From: Corallococcus sicarius
GTDB taxonomy: Bacteria > Myxococcota > Myxococcia > Myxococcales > Myxococcaceae
Direction: 5' to 3'
DNA length: 43,151 bases
NCBI RefSeq assembly: GCF_003611735.1
Contig: NZ_RAWG01000048.1
Location: 1-43,151 of the forward strand
Below, one piece after another: positions 16,940 through 25,323 of this stretch (the stretch's first letter is position 1; every line of letters starts with the position of its first letter). The notes under the pieces are model-generated. The model was not told the origin of the DNA. It searched no databases and saw only the letters and a program-made list of their open reading frames with translations. The position numbers and the translations under genes are program-made.

Positions 16940-18502
16940 TCACGCCGCCTTCTCTCGGAGTGAACCCCGCTCCTCTTCTTGGAGCGCCAAGGTCTTGCGG
17001 TACTCCTCGGCCTCCGCGAGCTGGGTCAGTTCAAACTCCCCGTGGTGCTTGCGCACCGCAGCTGCAATCTCCTCCAGGCTGACGCGGAAGAACTCCTTGC
17101 GCTCGTTGATGCGATTGACGCGCCGGTCCGTGAACGTGCGGTGCAGCGCGCTCTCCAGTGCCGGTGCATCCGAAGTCCGGATGATGGCGTGGACATCGAA
17201 CTCAAAGGGGACGGAGGCGTCTCCCAGTTCGTCGATGCGATCCTGCGGCACCAGGCGCCGCGTCATCCCCAGCTTGTAGACGCCTTCCCCGAACGAGCCG
17301 ATGTTGGAGATGACGTAGACGTGCCCTGTCCGGGTGAGCTGTGCCTGGGAGATGGCCCGCTGCTTCTCCAGGTCCTCGGCGACGCGTCGTTCCAGCTCCG
17401 CGATGCGCTCCAGCAGCTTCTGCTGTTCCGAGCCCTTGGCCTGCTCGTAGTCCGCCCTCGCCTTGGCCAGGGCATCCGCATCGCGCTTCGCTTCACGCTC
17501 CGCTTCCAGCTTCGCCTTCTCCAGCTCCCGCTGGGCCGCCTCTTCCTCGCGCATCTGTTCCCGGATGCGACGTTGCTCGTCCCGCTCCTTCTGGACCTTC
17601 TCCGCGTACTCATACGCGAGGCGAAGCTCATCCACCTTCAATTTCACATACCGCTTCGCGATGACGCACCGTTGAATCTCCGCGAGGCCATTGATGGCCT
17701 CCGCCGACTTCTCGATGCGGGTCTCCATGGCCTTCACGTTCTTGTACGTCACCTTCGCGACGCACGCGTCCGCCTCCCCGTTGAAGGCCCGCAGCAACAG
17801 CTTCAGCGTTCGGTCGGTCTGCTTCTTTCCCTCTGCCTTGCTTCCATTGACCTCCCACTGGAGGGAACACGTCGCCGCCTCCTTGTCCTTCAACATCTTC
17901 TTCTGGGCCTCGCGGATCGTCTCCAGCCGGTCCTCGTACTCCTTCACGGAAGAGAAGGCATACACGGGCTTGTAGAAGCCGAAGGAGAGTAGGACCGCCT
18001 CCTCCTCCAGTTCCTTCAGCTCCGCCCTCAATCGGGCGATTCCGGACTCCAGGCCAGTCCGCTCCGTATTCGCTTGCAGACGCCGGGCCTCTGCTTCCGC
18101 CATGGCGCGGGTGGCGCTCTGCGTCGTCCGAGAGGTCTCGTCGCGAATCCGTGTCAGCTCCTCCTTCGCCCGTGTCTGCTCGGCGGCGATGGCCTGTTCG
18201 ACATCCACCTTCGCTCGCGCAAGCTGGGTTTCCACCCGCTTCTGCTCCGCCGCCAGCGCGCTGTCCGCCTCGCTCCGGGCTCGGGCCAACTCTTCGCGGA
18301 CGCGCTTCTGCTCCGACGCCATGGTGGCTTCCGCGTCCGTGCGGGCGCGCGTCAGCTCCTCCGCGACCCGACGCCGCTCGGCTTCCAGGTCCAGGATTGG
18401 CTTGAACCGCTCCTGCAATGCCCGGAGCTGGCTCCGGCTCTTGAGCCACAATCCCACGAGTAACAGGGCCAGGACTCCCAGCCCGATGGCAATCATTGAC
18501 AT
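16940..18502 (-). CDS. Membrane-anchored DUF4041 / T5orf172 GIY-YIG protein
   Basis: 520 aa with a good ribosome-binding site (AGGAG, seven-base spacing) before the ATG at 18502. Order: membrane segment 3-20; coiled coil 25-170 with 22-residue tandem repeats; DUF4041 region about 170-345 (LSFGFYKPVYAF, QWEVNGSKAEGKK, LLLRAFNGEAD, LRLAYEYAEKVQKERDEQ); second coiled coil; and C-terminal T5orf172/MUG113-type GIY-YIG domain about 390-485 (GHVYVISN, GVYKLGMTRR, ALHRTFTDRRVN). Family knowledge: DUF4041 GIY-YIG proteins are frequent in phage-defence regions and likely nucleases, but few are characterised. It lies 30 bases after the helicase gene, so it is probably co-expressed and may tether nucleic-acid cleavage to the membrane. 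Confidence 0.86.
   Translation of the reverse strand: MSMIAIGLGVLALLLVGLWLKSRSQLRALQERFKPILDLEAERRRVAEELTRARTDAEATMASEQKRVREELARARSEADSALAAEQKRVETQLARAKVDVEQAIAAEQTRAKEELTRIRDETSRTTQSATRAMAEAEARRLQANTERTGLESGIARLRAELKELEEEAVLLSFGFYKPVYAFSSVKEYEDRLETIREAQKKMLKDKEAATCSLQWEVNGSKAEGKKQTDRTLKLLLRAFNGEADACVAKVTYKNVKAMETRIEKSAEAINGLAEIQRCVIAKRYVKLKVDELRLAYEYAEKVQKERDEQRRIREQMREEEAAQRELEKAKLEAEREAKRDADALAKARADYEQAKGSEQQKLLERIAELERRVAEDLEKQRAISQAQLTRTGHVYVISNIGSFGEGVYKLGMTRRLVPQDRIDELGDASVPFEFDVHAIIRTSDAPALESALHRTFTDRRVNRINERKEFFRVSLEEIAAAVRKHHGEFELTQLAEAEEYRKTLALQEEERGSLREKAA
18137..18370 (-). repeat. 22-residue (66-bp) coiled-coil repeats
   Basis: Residues 45-122 of the GIY-YIG protein contain three full and one partial 22-residue units, each starting R-[VA]-x-E/T-[EQ]-L-[TA]-R-[AI]-[RK] and ending AAEQK or SEQK. 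The units diverge at the nucleotide level, so this is an old repeat that sets coiled-coil length. Confidence 0.7.
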
Positions 18503-18532
18503 GGACGTCTCCTGGTGGATCAGGGCAGGGGT

Positions 18533-21500
18533 TCAGGCGCTCACGGAGCGCATCTGGCTGTCGGCCGGAGCTTCTTCAGGGAGCACTTCGGGTAGCGTTT
18601 CCGCATCCTCGTCCCGGAGCAGGGCGTTGATGCGAGCGACAATCCGCGCCGCTTCTTCCGTGGGGGACTTGAACCAGTCCGTGGACCAGATGCGGTGGAG
18701 CCGCCAACCCAGGTTTGTCAGCACCTGGTCCCGCAATCGGTCGCGGTCCCGCGCGGACCGTGAGCAGTGGTAGCGCTCGCCATCGCACTCCACGCCCAGG
18801 ATGTAACGGCCCGGCTGACGGGGATGCCGGATGGCCATGTCGATGAAATAGCCCGCGACGCCCACCTGCGGCACGACCTCGTAGTGGTGGGCTGCGAGCA
18901 CCTTCGCCACCGCCACCTCGAAGTCCGAGTCCGGCGGCCTTCCACTTCCCACGCCGTGGGCCACCGGCGTCCCCTGGGCCTCGAACAGGTAGCGCTGCAG
19001 CACGCGCATCCCCCGGGGACTGCTCTCCTGCACCTTGAGCTCCGCGGGGTCGAACGAGGCGAACACCGTCAGCGCGCACCGGGCCCGGGTGAAGAGCACG
19101 TTCAAGCGGCGGTAGCCGTCCGCCTGGTTGATGGGGCCAAAGTTCTGGCGGAAGCGCTTCTCCCGGTCCCAGCCAAATGTGACCGACACGAAGATGGCAT
19201 CGCGTTCATCGCCCTGGACGTTCTCCAGATTCTTCACGTCGAAGGGGAAGGGGGACTTCGCCCATTTCGACAGGAAGGCCGCGAGTTGGGGATCCTTCTT
19301 CTCCTCGGCCAGCACGAGTGCATCGATGAGTTCACGCTGCTTCGAGTTCAGCGTGACCACCAGCAGGCTCTGCTCGGGACGGGTTCTCGCGTGCTCCCCC
19401 ACGGCCTTCACGACGGCACGCGCTTCGGGCTCGTTGCGATTGGATTCATAGAGCCCATCCTTCACCCGTTCAAAACGCAGACCCAATCCCTCCAGGTGCT
19501 GCCCGGGCGCCGGGAAGACGATGAGGTCTCCGTTGTAGAACTCGCGGTTGCTGAAGGAGATGAGGGCAGGATGACGTGAGCGGTAGTGCCAGCGCAGCAT
19601 GCGCATGGGGAAGCGCTGCGCGGCCGCCACCAGGATGCTCTCGGATTCGTCCAACAGGGAGGGACCTCGCACCTCCTCTGCGTCCGCGGCTTCGCCCGCC
19701 ACCTCATCGTCGTCCCGTTCGAGCTGCGCGAAGAAGCTCGTGGGCGGAAGCTGCTCCGGGTCTCCGACCACCACCAGTTGGCTGCCCCGGGCGATGGCTC
19801 CCAGTGCATCCTCAGGCCGCAGTTGGCTGGCTTCGTCCATCACCACCAGGTCGAAGCGCAGGTGTCCGGGCGGCAGGTACTGGGATACGGACTGCGGACC
19901 CATCATGAAACAAGGCATCAGCGCCTGGAGTGCGCCTCCCGCGCGCTGCACCAGTTCGCGGATGGAGACGTGGCGCTGTTTCTTGCCCAGTTCGTGCTGG
20001 ATGAGATGCACCTCCGTCAGCCCGGCCACCTTCTGCGAGTGCATGCCTTGCGGCACCGGACGGTTGCTGAGTTGATGCGCCAGATTCGGTCCCTGCTGGC
20101 CGATGAGCTGTTGGTCGAGTCGCGCGAAGTCTTCCCGACGTGCAGCGTGAGCGACCCCGGAGAATTGATCGAGTTCGGGTTGGTCTCGCAGCACGGACTC
20201 GGCGAGGGAACGGAAGAAGACGGCTTCGAACGCCACCAGCAGCCGGGGCGCCAGCGAAGGCCGGGTATCGATTCGTTCGAGAAACGTCGTGGCGATGCGC
20301 AGGCGCGCCACCGCGTGTCGATGCCTCAGGTAGGACGCCCAACCGTGGAGGGTGTTCGAGCGCTCGAGTGCGCTCCGCAACCGCAGCACCGTAGCCGCCA
20401 GCGGCGCCTCGCTGATGGCATCGTCCTCCCAGGTCCCGGCTGCCATCTGACCCAGCTCCTTGGCCCGGGTCGTGGCGTCACGGTACGCCCGAAGCCGCGT
20501 CTCCACCTCGCGGGCCCGCGTGACCAGGTCCGCGTGGCGTCGCGCCGTGTCCTCCCGGAGCAGCCAGGTCGCGAGGCCTTCGGGGAGGGGCGCCGCGAGT
20601 ACGTCCTCGGCGTATTGGAGCGCCGCACGGGGACCGGCCGAGAGCGTCTTTCGTCCCAGGGGCCCTGACCCAAGCAGTGCTGACGCCGTGGCGTGGTCCG
20701 ACAGTCGGTCCACCGTTTCGCAGGCCTTCCGAACGGCACGCACCTGGACCTGGAGCTGGGCCAGGGGCAGCAAGGGTGCCGCATCTCCCTTCCGTCCCCA
20801 GCCCAAGACCTCACCCAGATGGATCCGGAGCGCATCCAGGCTGGCGTGGACCTGGGACGCGAGTTCGGTGTTCCAGGTCGTCTGCCGCAAGTTGATGCGC
20901 GCGGCTGCTTCCTGCACCACCGTGCTGATGTTCCGGGCCTGGGCGTGTGCCTCCTCCCGGGACGCGGCCCTGGCGAGGGCCTCCCGCCACTGGCCCGCTG
21001 GCAGTTCCAGGGCTGCCCGTGCCAGTCCTTCGCCGCTGGCACCCATCGGGCGCAGCAAGGCTTCCACCTTCCTCCAGCCATCCATCCACGCCAGGAGCCG
21101 ATCAAAGCGAGTCTCGGTCCCCTGGAAGCGCGCACCCAGGAGTTCCCGCACAGGCCCCTCTGTCTGGAAGCGCTCGCGGGCCGCGTGGTGCGCCAGCAGG
21201 TCGTTGTACGCCAGCCTCAAGACGGGTCGGGTGGGCCGGAGGCCGTGGGCCATGGCCTGGAAGTCGCGGCGCGCGGACCGCCAGCCTCGGGAAAGCCAGG
21301 GGATGAGGGGCGCCGTTGCGACGGCGATGGCGTGCGCCTTCAGGGTCTCCAGCGGTGGGACCAACTCGGACATGAAGCGGACGGCCAGTCCCCGTGCCTG
21401 CTCCTTCAGCTCCGCGCAGGTGCTCGCTGCTCCGCGGAGCGTCTCCTCTGCCTCCCGGGTGACCCAACGGGGATCGCGCCAATCCAGGGTGCCGTCGTCC

Positions 21501-23719
21501 AGCTCCGCCATCACATCCACGAGCCGCGCGAGTGTCTGGATCACCGCGGGCGTCATGGGCCCTTCAAGGCCCAGGGTGGGGGCGACGGCTTCCGCGAACT
21601 CGCGTCCCCGGTCGACCGCCACCGAGGCCTGCTCCACGACTTCCCGTGCTCGGGCCAGGGTGAGCAGGGTGGTCTCTGGAGTGAAGAGCCGCAGGCAGGT
21701 GTCGAGCACTGTTTCCGCGCTTCGCAGGGCGTCTGTTGTCAGGTCCTCCCTCGAACTCCATCCGGCTTCCAGGCTCATCCACTGCCGCTGCGCCGCTTCG
21801 AGGGCGTCGAGCAACGAGCGCAAGCCCGTTCGGTTCGAGGCTTCAAGGAGTGCAGGAAGCAGTCCTGGAGGCGTGAGGTCGGGCGGTCTGGGCAGCAGCC
21901 GCATCGCGGTCACCAGGGCATCCGCTGCGAGGGCGCTGTCACGGACCGTCACGCCCGTGAGAGGTGCCAGCGTCGCCAGGGCTTCCATCAGGCGCAGCGC
22001 GGCGTCCTTCCACGCGGAGCACCGCTCGACGAGGGACTGGCTGTCCTCGGCGGTCAGTCCAGGATTCGTGACGCCGGCCCAGGGATGCTCGGAGGGCAGG
22101 GGCGCGACGCGAAGGATGTCCTTGAGCTGTGCCGTCAATCCGCGGAGCGCTTCGCGCACATCTTCCAGCGCCGTGGACGACACGCTCGCGGGAGCCTCGA
22201 CCCGTACGTTTCGCAGCGACGCGAGGTCATCGCCCAGCTCCGTTTCGGCCCTTCCGACCTTCCAGAAGATGTCATGCGGCGTCAGTCCCAGCGCGCCGTA
22301 GGGCGTGTGCAGTCGAACGGTATGCGCACGCAGGACCCCGACGGCATTCGCGACCTGCGGTTCCAGGGATCGTGTCGTGACGGCTGCGTGTCGCTGCTGC
22401 ACCCGTCTTCGCAGGTCCTCCATGAACTGTTGCTTCTGGGTCTTGTGGCTGTGCAACTCCAGGCAGAAGTCGCCAAGCCCTGCCTGCTGGAGCCGTCGGG
22501 ACACGACCTCCAGCGCCGCCATCTTCTGGGTGACGAACAGCACCGTCTTGCCCGCCGCGAGGGCCGCACCGATGAGGTTGGTGATGGTCTGCGACTTCCC
22601 CGTGCCCGGCGGGCCCTGTACCACCAAACTCTCTCCGCGCAGCACGTCCACCAGGACGCTGTGCTGGCTGCTGTCCGCGTCCGTGATGAGTGGGGGGACT
22701 TCAGGCGCGAGCGTCGGCGAATCCAGGTCGTAGACCTCGCTCCGGCGTTCCACGAAGGACTTCGTGCCACGGCTCGTGGACTCCTTCTCCTCCTTGGCGC
22801 CCAGCAGGGTGCGGACCTGGGGGCTGGCCAGCAGCGGGCTCGACTCCGGCCAGCGGCTCGGCTCCAGGTCCCGCCACATGAGCAACCGTCCAAAGGACAG
22901 CAACGTCAGCGTGACTTGGCGCTCCAGGCCCCAGCCCGGGCGCCCATTCGCGAGGAGCGCGTTCACCTTCGCGAAGTACGCTTCCAGTCCCGCGTCCGGG
23001 TCGAAGGAGGGCAGCGTGATGCCAAACTCCTGCCTCAGTTTCTCCTGGAGCGTGAGGTTCAGCTCGATGGTCTCTCCTTCGTTGTAGTCCACGTCGTAGC
23101 CGTGGACCTGCGTCTTCGGGTCTGGCGGCCCACGCCGGAGGCTGACCGGCATCAGCACCAGCGGTGCGCTGCGCGGTTTGGCTCTTTCGGTATCACCCGA
23201 CTCGTACCAACGCAGGAAGCCGAAGACGAGGTGGAGCAGGTTCGCGCCCGTCTCCTGGATCGCCGTCTGTGCGAGCCCGTGCAGTTGGCGCAGCTGCGCC
23301 TCCAGTTCCTCGGGGAAATAGAGCGTCTGGAGATGGCGGTCCTGGTGTTTGCGCGAGGCGGATCCACTCGCCGGAAGCGCCGGGGGGAGGTCGAAGCGGG
23401 TGTCGATGCCCAGGCGTTCGGCTTCCTGGAGCGCCAGCCGCTGCCGGGACACGGGCGGCGCGACGGCCTGCATCGTGAGCATGCCAGGCTTGGGCTCCTT
23501 CGCGGGAGGCACCTGCGCGGGCTCGGGAACCGGGAGGAACGTGAGCGCACGGTGGTTGCTCAGTCGCTCGAAGATGACTCCGGGAAGTTCGTCCACGAGC
23601 CGCAGCGAGGTCCGCGCCGTGTGCCTGAAGTGGAGGAGGCGGTTGGACGCACTCAGGTCCAGGAGCCGGGTGCGCTGCCGTTCAAGCTCCTTCAGCAGGA
23701 CCGGATCGTGCGGAGTCAT
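18533..23719 (-). CDS. Hhe-like DUF4011 SF1 helicase with C-terminal Vsr/MTES_1575-like nuclease
   Basis: 1728 aa. The ATG at 23719 has GGGGAGGGG about nine bases upstream. The N-terminal 200 residues are DUF4011-like (LLDLSASNRLLHF at 19-31). Walker A is GPPGTGKS at 369-376, Walker B VVMDEASQL near 1292, then VVVGDPEQLPPTSFF, WHYRSRHPALISFSN, ENVQGDERDAIFVSV and LFTRARCALTV as the later SF1 motifs. A roughly 800-residue helical insert separates Walker A and B. Residues about 1595-1700 form a PD-(D/E)xK-type domain (FIDMAIRHP, LGVECDGERYH, RLHRIWSTDWF). DUF4011-helicase-Vsr architecture matches the single-gene Hhe defence system as I recall it. The 100-base leader to the transposon edge shows no clear promoter. 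Confidence 0.88.
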   Translation of the reverse strand: MTPHDPVLLKELERQRTRLLDLSASNRLLHFRHTARTSLRLVDELPGVIFERLSNHRALTFLPVPEPAQVPPAKEPKPGMLTMQAVAPPVSRQRLALQEAERLGIDTRFDLPPALPASGSASRKHQDRHLQTLYFPEELEAQLRQLHGLAQTAIQETGANLLHLVFGFLRWYESGDTERAKPRSAPLVLMPVSLRRGPPDPKTQVHGYDVDYNEGETIELNLTLQEKLRQEFGITLPSFDPDAGLEAYFAKVNALLANGRPGWGLERQVTLTLLSFGRLLMWRDLEPSRWPESSPLLASPQVRTLLGAKEEKESTSRGTKSFVERRSEVYDLDSPTLAPEVPPLITDADSSQHSVLVDVLRGESLVVQGPPGTGKSQTITNLIGAALAAGKTVLFVTQKMAALEVVSRRLQQAGLGDFCLELHSHKTQKQQFMEDLRRRVQQRHAAVTTRSLEPQVANAVGVLRAHTVRLHTPYGALGLTPHDIFWKVGRAETELGDDLASLRNVRVEAPASVSSTALEDVREALRGLTAQLKDILRVAPLPSEHPWAGVTNPGLTAEDSQSLVERCSAWKDAALRLMEALATLAPLTGVTVRDSALAADALVTAMRLLPRPPDLTPPGLLPALLEASNRTGLRSLLDALEAAQRQWMSLEAGWSSREDLTTDALRSAETVLDTCLRLFTPETTLLTLARAREVVEQASVAVDRGREFAEAVAPTLGLEGPMTPAVIQTLARLVDVMAELDDGTLDWRDPRWVTREAEETLRGAASTCAELKEQARGLAVRFMSELVPPLETLKAHAIAVATAPLIPWLSRGWRSARRDFQAMAHGLRPTRPVLRLAYNDLLAHHAARERFQTEGPVRELLGARFQGTETRFDRLLAWMDGWRKVEALLRPMGASGEGLARAALELPAGQWREALARAASREEAHAQARNISTVVQEAAARINLRQTTWNTELASQVHASLDALRIHLGEVLGWGRKGDAAPLLPLAQLQVQVRAVRKACETVDRLSDHATASALLGSGPLGRKTLSAGPRAALQYAEDVLAAPLPEGLATWLLREDTARRHADLVTRAREVETRLRAYRDATTRAKELGQMAAGTWEDDAISEAPLAATVLRLRSALERSNTLHGWASYLRHRHAVARLRIATTFLERIDTRPSLAPRLLVAFEAVFFRSLAESVLRDQPELDQFSGVAHAARREDFARLDQQLIGQQGPNLAHQLSNRPVPQGMHSQKVAGLTEVHLIQHELGKKQRHVSIRELVQRAGGALQALMPCFMMGPQSVSQYLPPGHLRFDLVVMDEASQLRPEDALGAIARGSQLVVVGDPEQLPPTSFFAQLERDDDEVAGEAADAEEVRGPSLLDESESILVAAAQRFPMRMLRWHYRSRHPALISFSNREFYNGDLIVFPAPGQHLEGLGLRFERVKDGLYESNRNEPEARAVVKAVGEHARTRPEQSLLVVTLNSKQRELIDALVLAEEKKDPQLAAFLSKWAKSPFPFDVKNLENVQGDERDAIFVSVTFGWDREKRFRQNFGPINQADGYRRLNVLFTRARCALTVFASFDPAELKVQESSPRGMRVLQRYLFEAQGTPVAHGVGSGRPPDSDFEVAVAKVLAAHHYEVVPQVGVAGYFIDMAIRHPRQPGRYILGVECDGERYHCSRSARDRDRLRDQVLTNLGWRLHRIWSTDWFKSPTEEAARIVARINALLRDEDAETLPEVLPEEAPADSQMRSVSA

Positions 23720-23824
23720 CGGTGCGTGCCCCTCCCCGGGTCGTCATGGGAGGGCGACCTGGCACCCTGGTTCTGACCCATTCCTCGCGCCAGCGGCATC
23801 CCCCGGGAGGGGTATGGACACGCC

Positions 23825-23832
23825 CACGAAAA
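23825..23832 (+). repeat. Left 8-bp target-site duplication of IS66-type transposon
   Basis: CACGAAAA directly precedes the transposon end at 23833 and is repeated exactly, in the same orientation, at 27616-27623. Eight bases is the duplication length known for the IS66 family. Confidence 0.9.
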
Positions 23833-23906
23833 GTAACAGCTCGCCGCGCCCCGTCTGGACGGGGCGAGGATGAGCCCGCCGGGCATTGAAGCACGGCGCG
23901 GTGGCG

Positions 23907-24010
23907 TCAGTCGGAGCTGGCCGGGAGCGTGGCGGTACCGGGATTCTCGATGGCGGCAAGGGCGGCGCGCAGCAGGTAGCATCCCGGGTCTTCACCGCGC
24001 AGGCGAGCCA
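23907..24010 (-). pseudogene. tnpC: 3' stub of a second IS66 tnpC
   Basis: Thirty-four codons ending at the TGA 23907-23909 match the C-terminus of the larger tnpC copy (LRGEDPG-YLL-AALAAIE-PGT-TLP-SSD in both), with several substitutions. Similarity to 25251-25428 covers 23833-24010 and then stops abruptly. The divergence shows the stub comes from a different or older IS66 than the inner one. Confidence 0.85.
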
Positions 24011-24212
24011 TTTCCCCCAAGCAGGGGCGAGGCCGGAGCCGGAGGAAGAGAGCCCGTCCTTTGCCGCGACGAGGGAGGAGCCGAAGAAGGAGCGCACACC
24101 ACGATTGGACTCTCGCCAGGCTGCTACGCAGGACGGAAAGCGCTGGACGTGTTCGCTTGCTCGAAGTGTGGAAACAGGAGATGCGCTCATCCAGCGCGCC
24201 TTCGCCGCCCTT
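24011..24212. other. Unassigned DNA inside the transposon
   Basis: This 202-base stretch links the tnpC stub to the hydrolase stop. It has no recognisable gene, repeat or hairpin. It may be flanking DNA captured with the passenger gene. Together with 23720-24010 it makes up the 493-base gap before the helicase operon. Confidence 0.4.
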
Positions 24213-25202
24213 TCAAAATGTCTCGAGGAAGGTCTTCATCTCGCGCAGCACCTCGTCATGGTTGGTGAGCCAGACGTAGTGCCGCGCGTGCTCGAGCTTG
24301 ATGCCCTTCCAGTTCGGCATGCTCATCACGCTCAGCATTTCGGCGTCCCGCTGGAGCGCCCTGGCCCTCAGGTTCCTCAACTTCTCCTGCACGGGAAGGT
24401 CCATTTGGGAGAAGCCTGGGAGGTCCTCCGGCCGCCCGAACCGAGGCTGATCCACGTAGAGGAAGAGCACGGCCGCCGTCACGGCCGCGAAGTCCACCTT
24501 CGAGAAACCCTTCATCACCCGCTCCTCCGCGTGCGGCCACTTGCGGTCGCGCAGGTAGTGCCCGGTCTTCGGATCGAACTCGTTCGTCTCGTCGATCTCG
24601 TGCGCGGGGAACGCTCCTCCGACGTCACTCGCGACCGCGGCGGCGAGCGCGGCGCGTGAGGCCACGTCCTCGGGAGCGGGCTCGCTCGGAGGAGGCATGG
24701 GCAGGACCGTAAGGAGCTCCGCCAGCAGGTCACCGTTGGTCTTCACGTCCAGGTAGACCACCTTCTCCACGCGCTCCGGGTGATGGGTTGCCACCCAGGT
24801 GAGCTCTGGCCCGGCGGCGGAGTGGCCCACGAATGACGCCTTCGCGATTCCCAGCCCCTCCAGCACCCGGACGACGTCCTCGCCCAGGGTGGCGGTGTCG
24901 TAGCCCTGCTCGGGCCAGCTCGACGAGCCAAACCCCCGGCGGGTGACGGCGTAGACGTGATGGGCCGCGGTGAACTCCGGCGCGAAGGTGTCGAACACGT
25001 GGCCCGTGTTGCCCAGGCCCGACAGGAAGACGAGCGCGGGTCCCTGGCCTCCGAAGTCGAGCAGCTCGAGCTCGACCCCCTCGGCCACCTTCACCCGCTT
25101 CACCTGATGCAACGCGCTGGAGTCGGCAGAAGCCGGGACCGGGACGGACTTCGTCGTCACACAGGCGAACAGCGGCAAGCAGAGGAGGAGGAGTTTTCGC
25201 AT
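24213..25202 (-). CDS. Alpha/beta-hydrolase lipoprotein, transposon passenger
   Basis: 329 aa from the ATG at 25200-25202; an in-frame TTG at 25214 is less likely. A short signal with LLLLCLPLFAC ends at a lipobox Cys, so the enzyme should be membrane-anchored outside the cytoplasm. The alpha/beta-hydrolase pattern is complete: oxyanion-side FLSGLGNTG, nucleophile elbow GHSAAG, a mid-chain Asp region, and a C-terminal His in LTNHDEVL. Substrate cannot be deduced; related enzymes are esterases or lysophospholipases. The gene sits alone between two IS66 left ends, starting 48 bases from the inner end at 25251, and is therefore mobile with the element. Confidence 0.85.
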   Translation of the reverse strand: MRKLLLLCLPLFACVTTKSVPVPASADSSALHQVKRVKVAEGVELELLDFGGQGPALVFLSGLGNTGHVFDTFAPEFTAAHHVYAVTRRGFGSSSWPEQGYDTATLGEDVVRVLEGLGIAKASFVGHSAAGPELTWVATHHPERVEKVVYLDVKTNGDLLAELLTVLPMPPPSEPAPEDVASRAALAAAVASDVGGAFPAHEIDETNEFDPKTGHYLRDRKWPHAEERVMKGFSKVDFAAVTAAVLFLYVDQPRFGRPEDLPGFSQMDLPVQEKLRNLRARALQRDAEMLSVMSMPNWKGIKLEHARHYVWLTNHDEVLREMKTFLETF

Positions 25203-25323
25203 GGACTGACTCAACTACAGGAATGCGGAGACCACCAGGGAAGCCCATGGGTAACAGCTCGCCGCGCCCCATCTGGACGGGGCGTGGATGAGCCCCCGCC
25301 CGGCTTCGATGGGCGCGGTGGTG

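Noticed and set aside
20693-23776. A 1027-codon open frame on the plus strand opposite the helicase gene
   Set aside because: Same low-complexity Gln/His/Arg-rich composition; the minus strand shows all helicase motifs.
23744-24190. A 148-codon minus-strand frame across the IS66 left end
   Set aside because: It reads the terminal repeat and tnpC stub in the wrong frame and has no recognisable domain.
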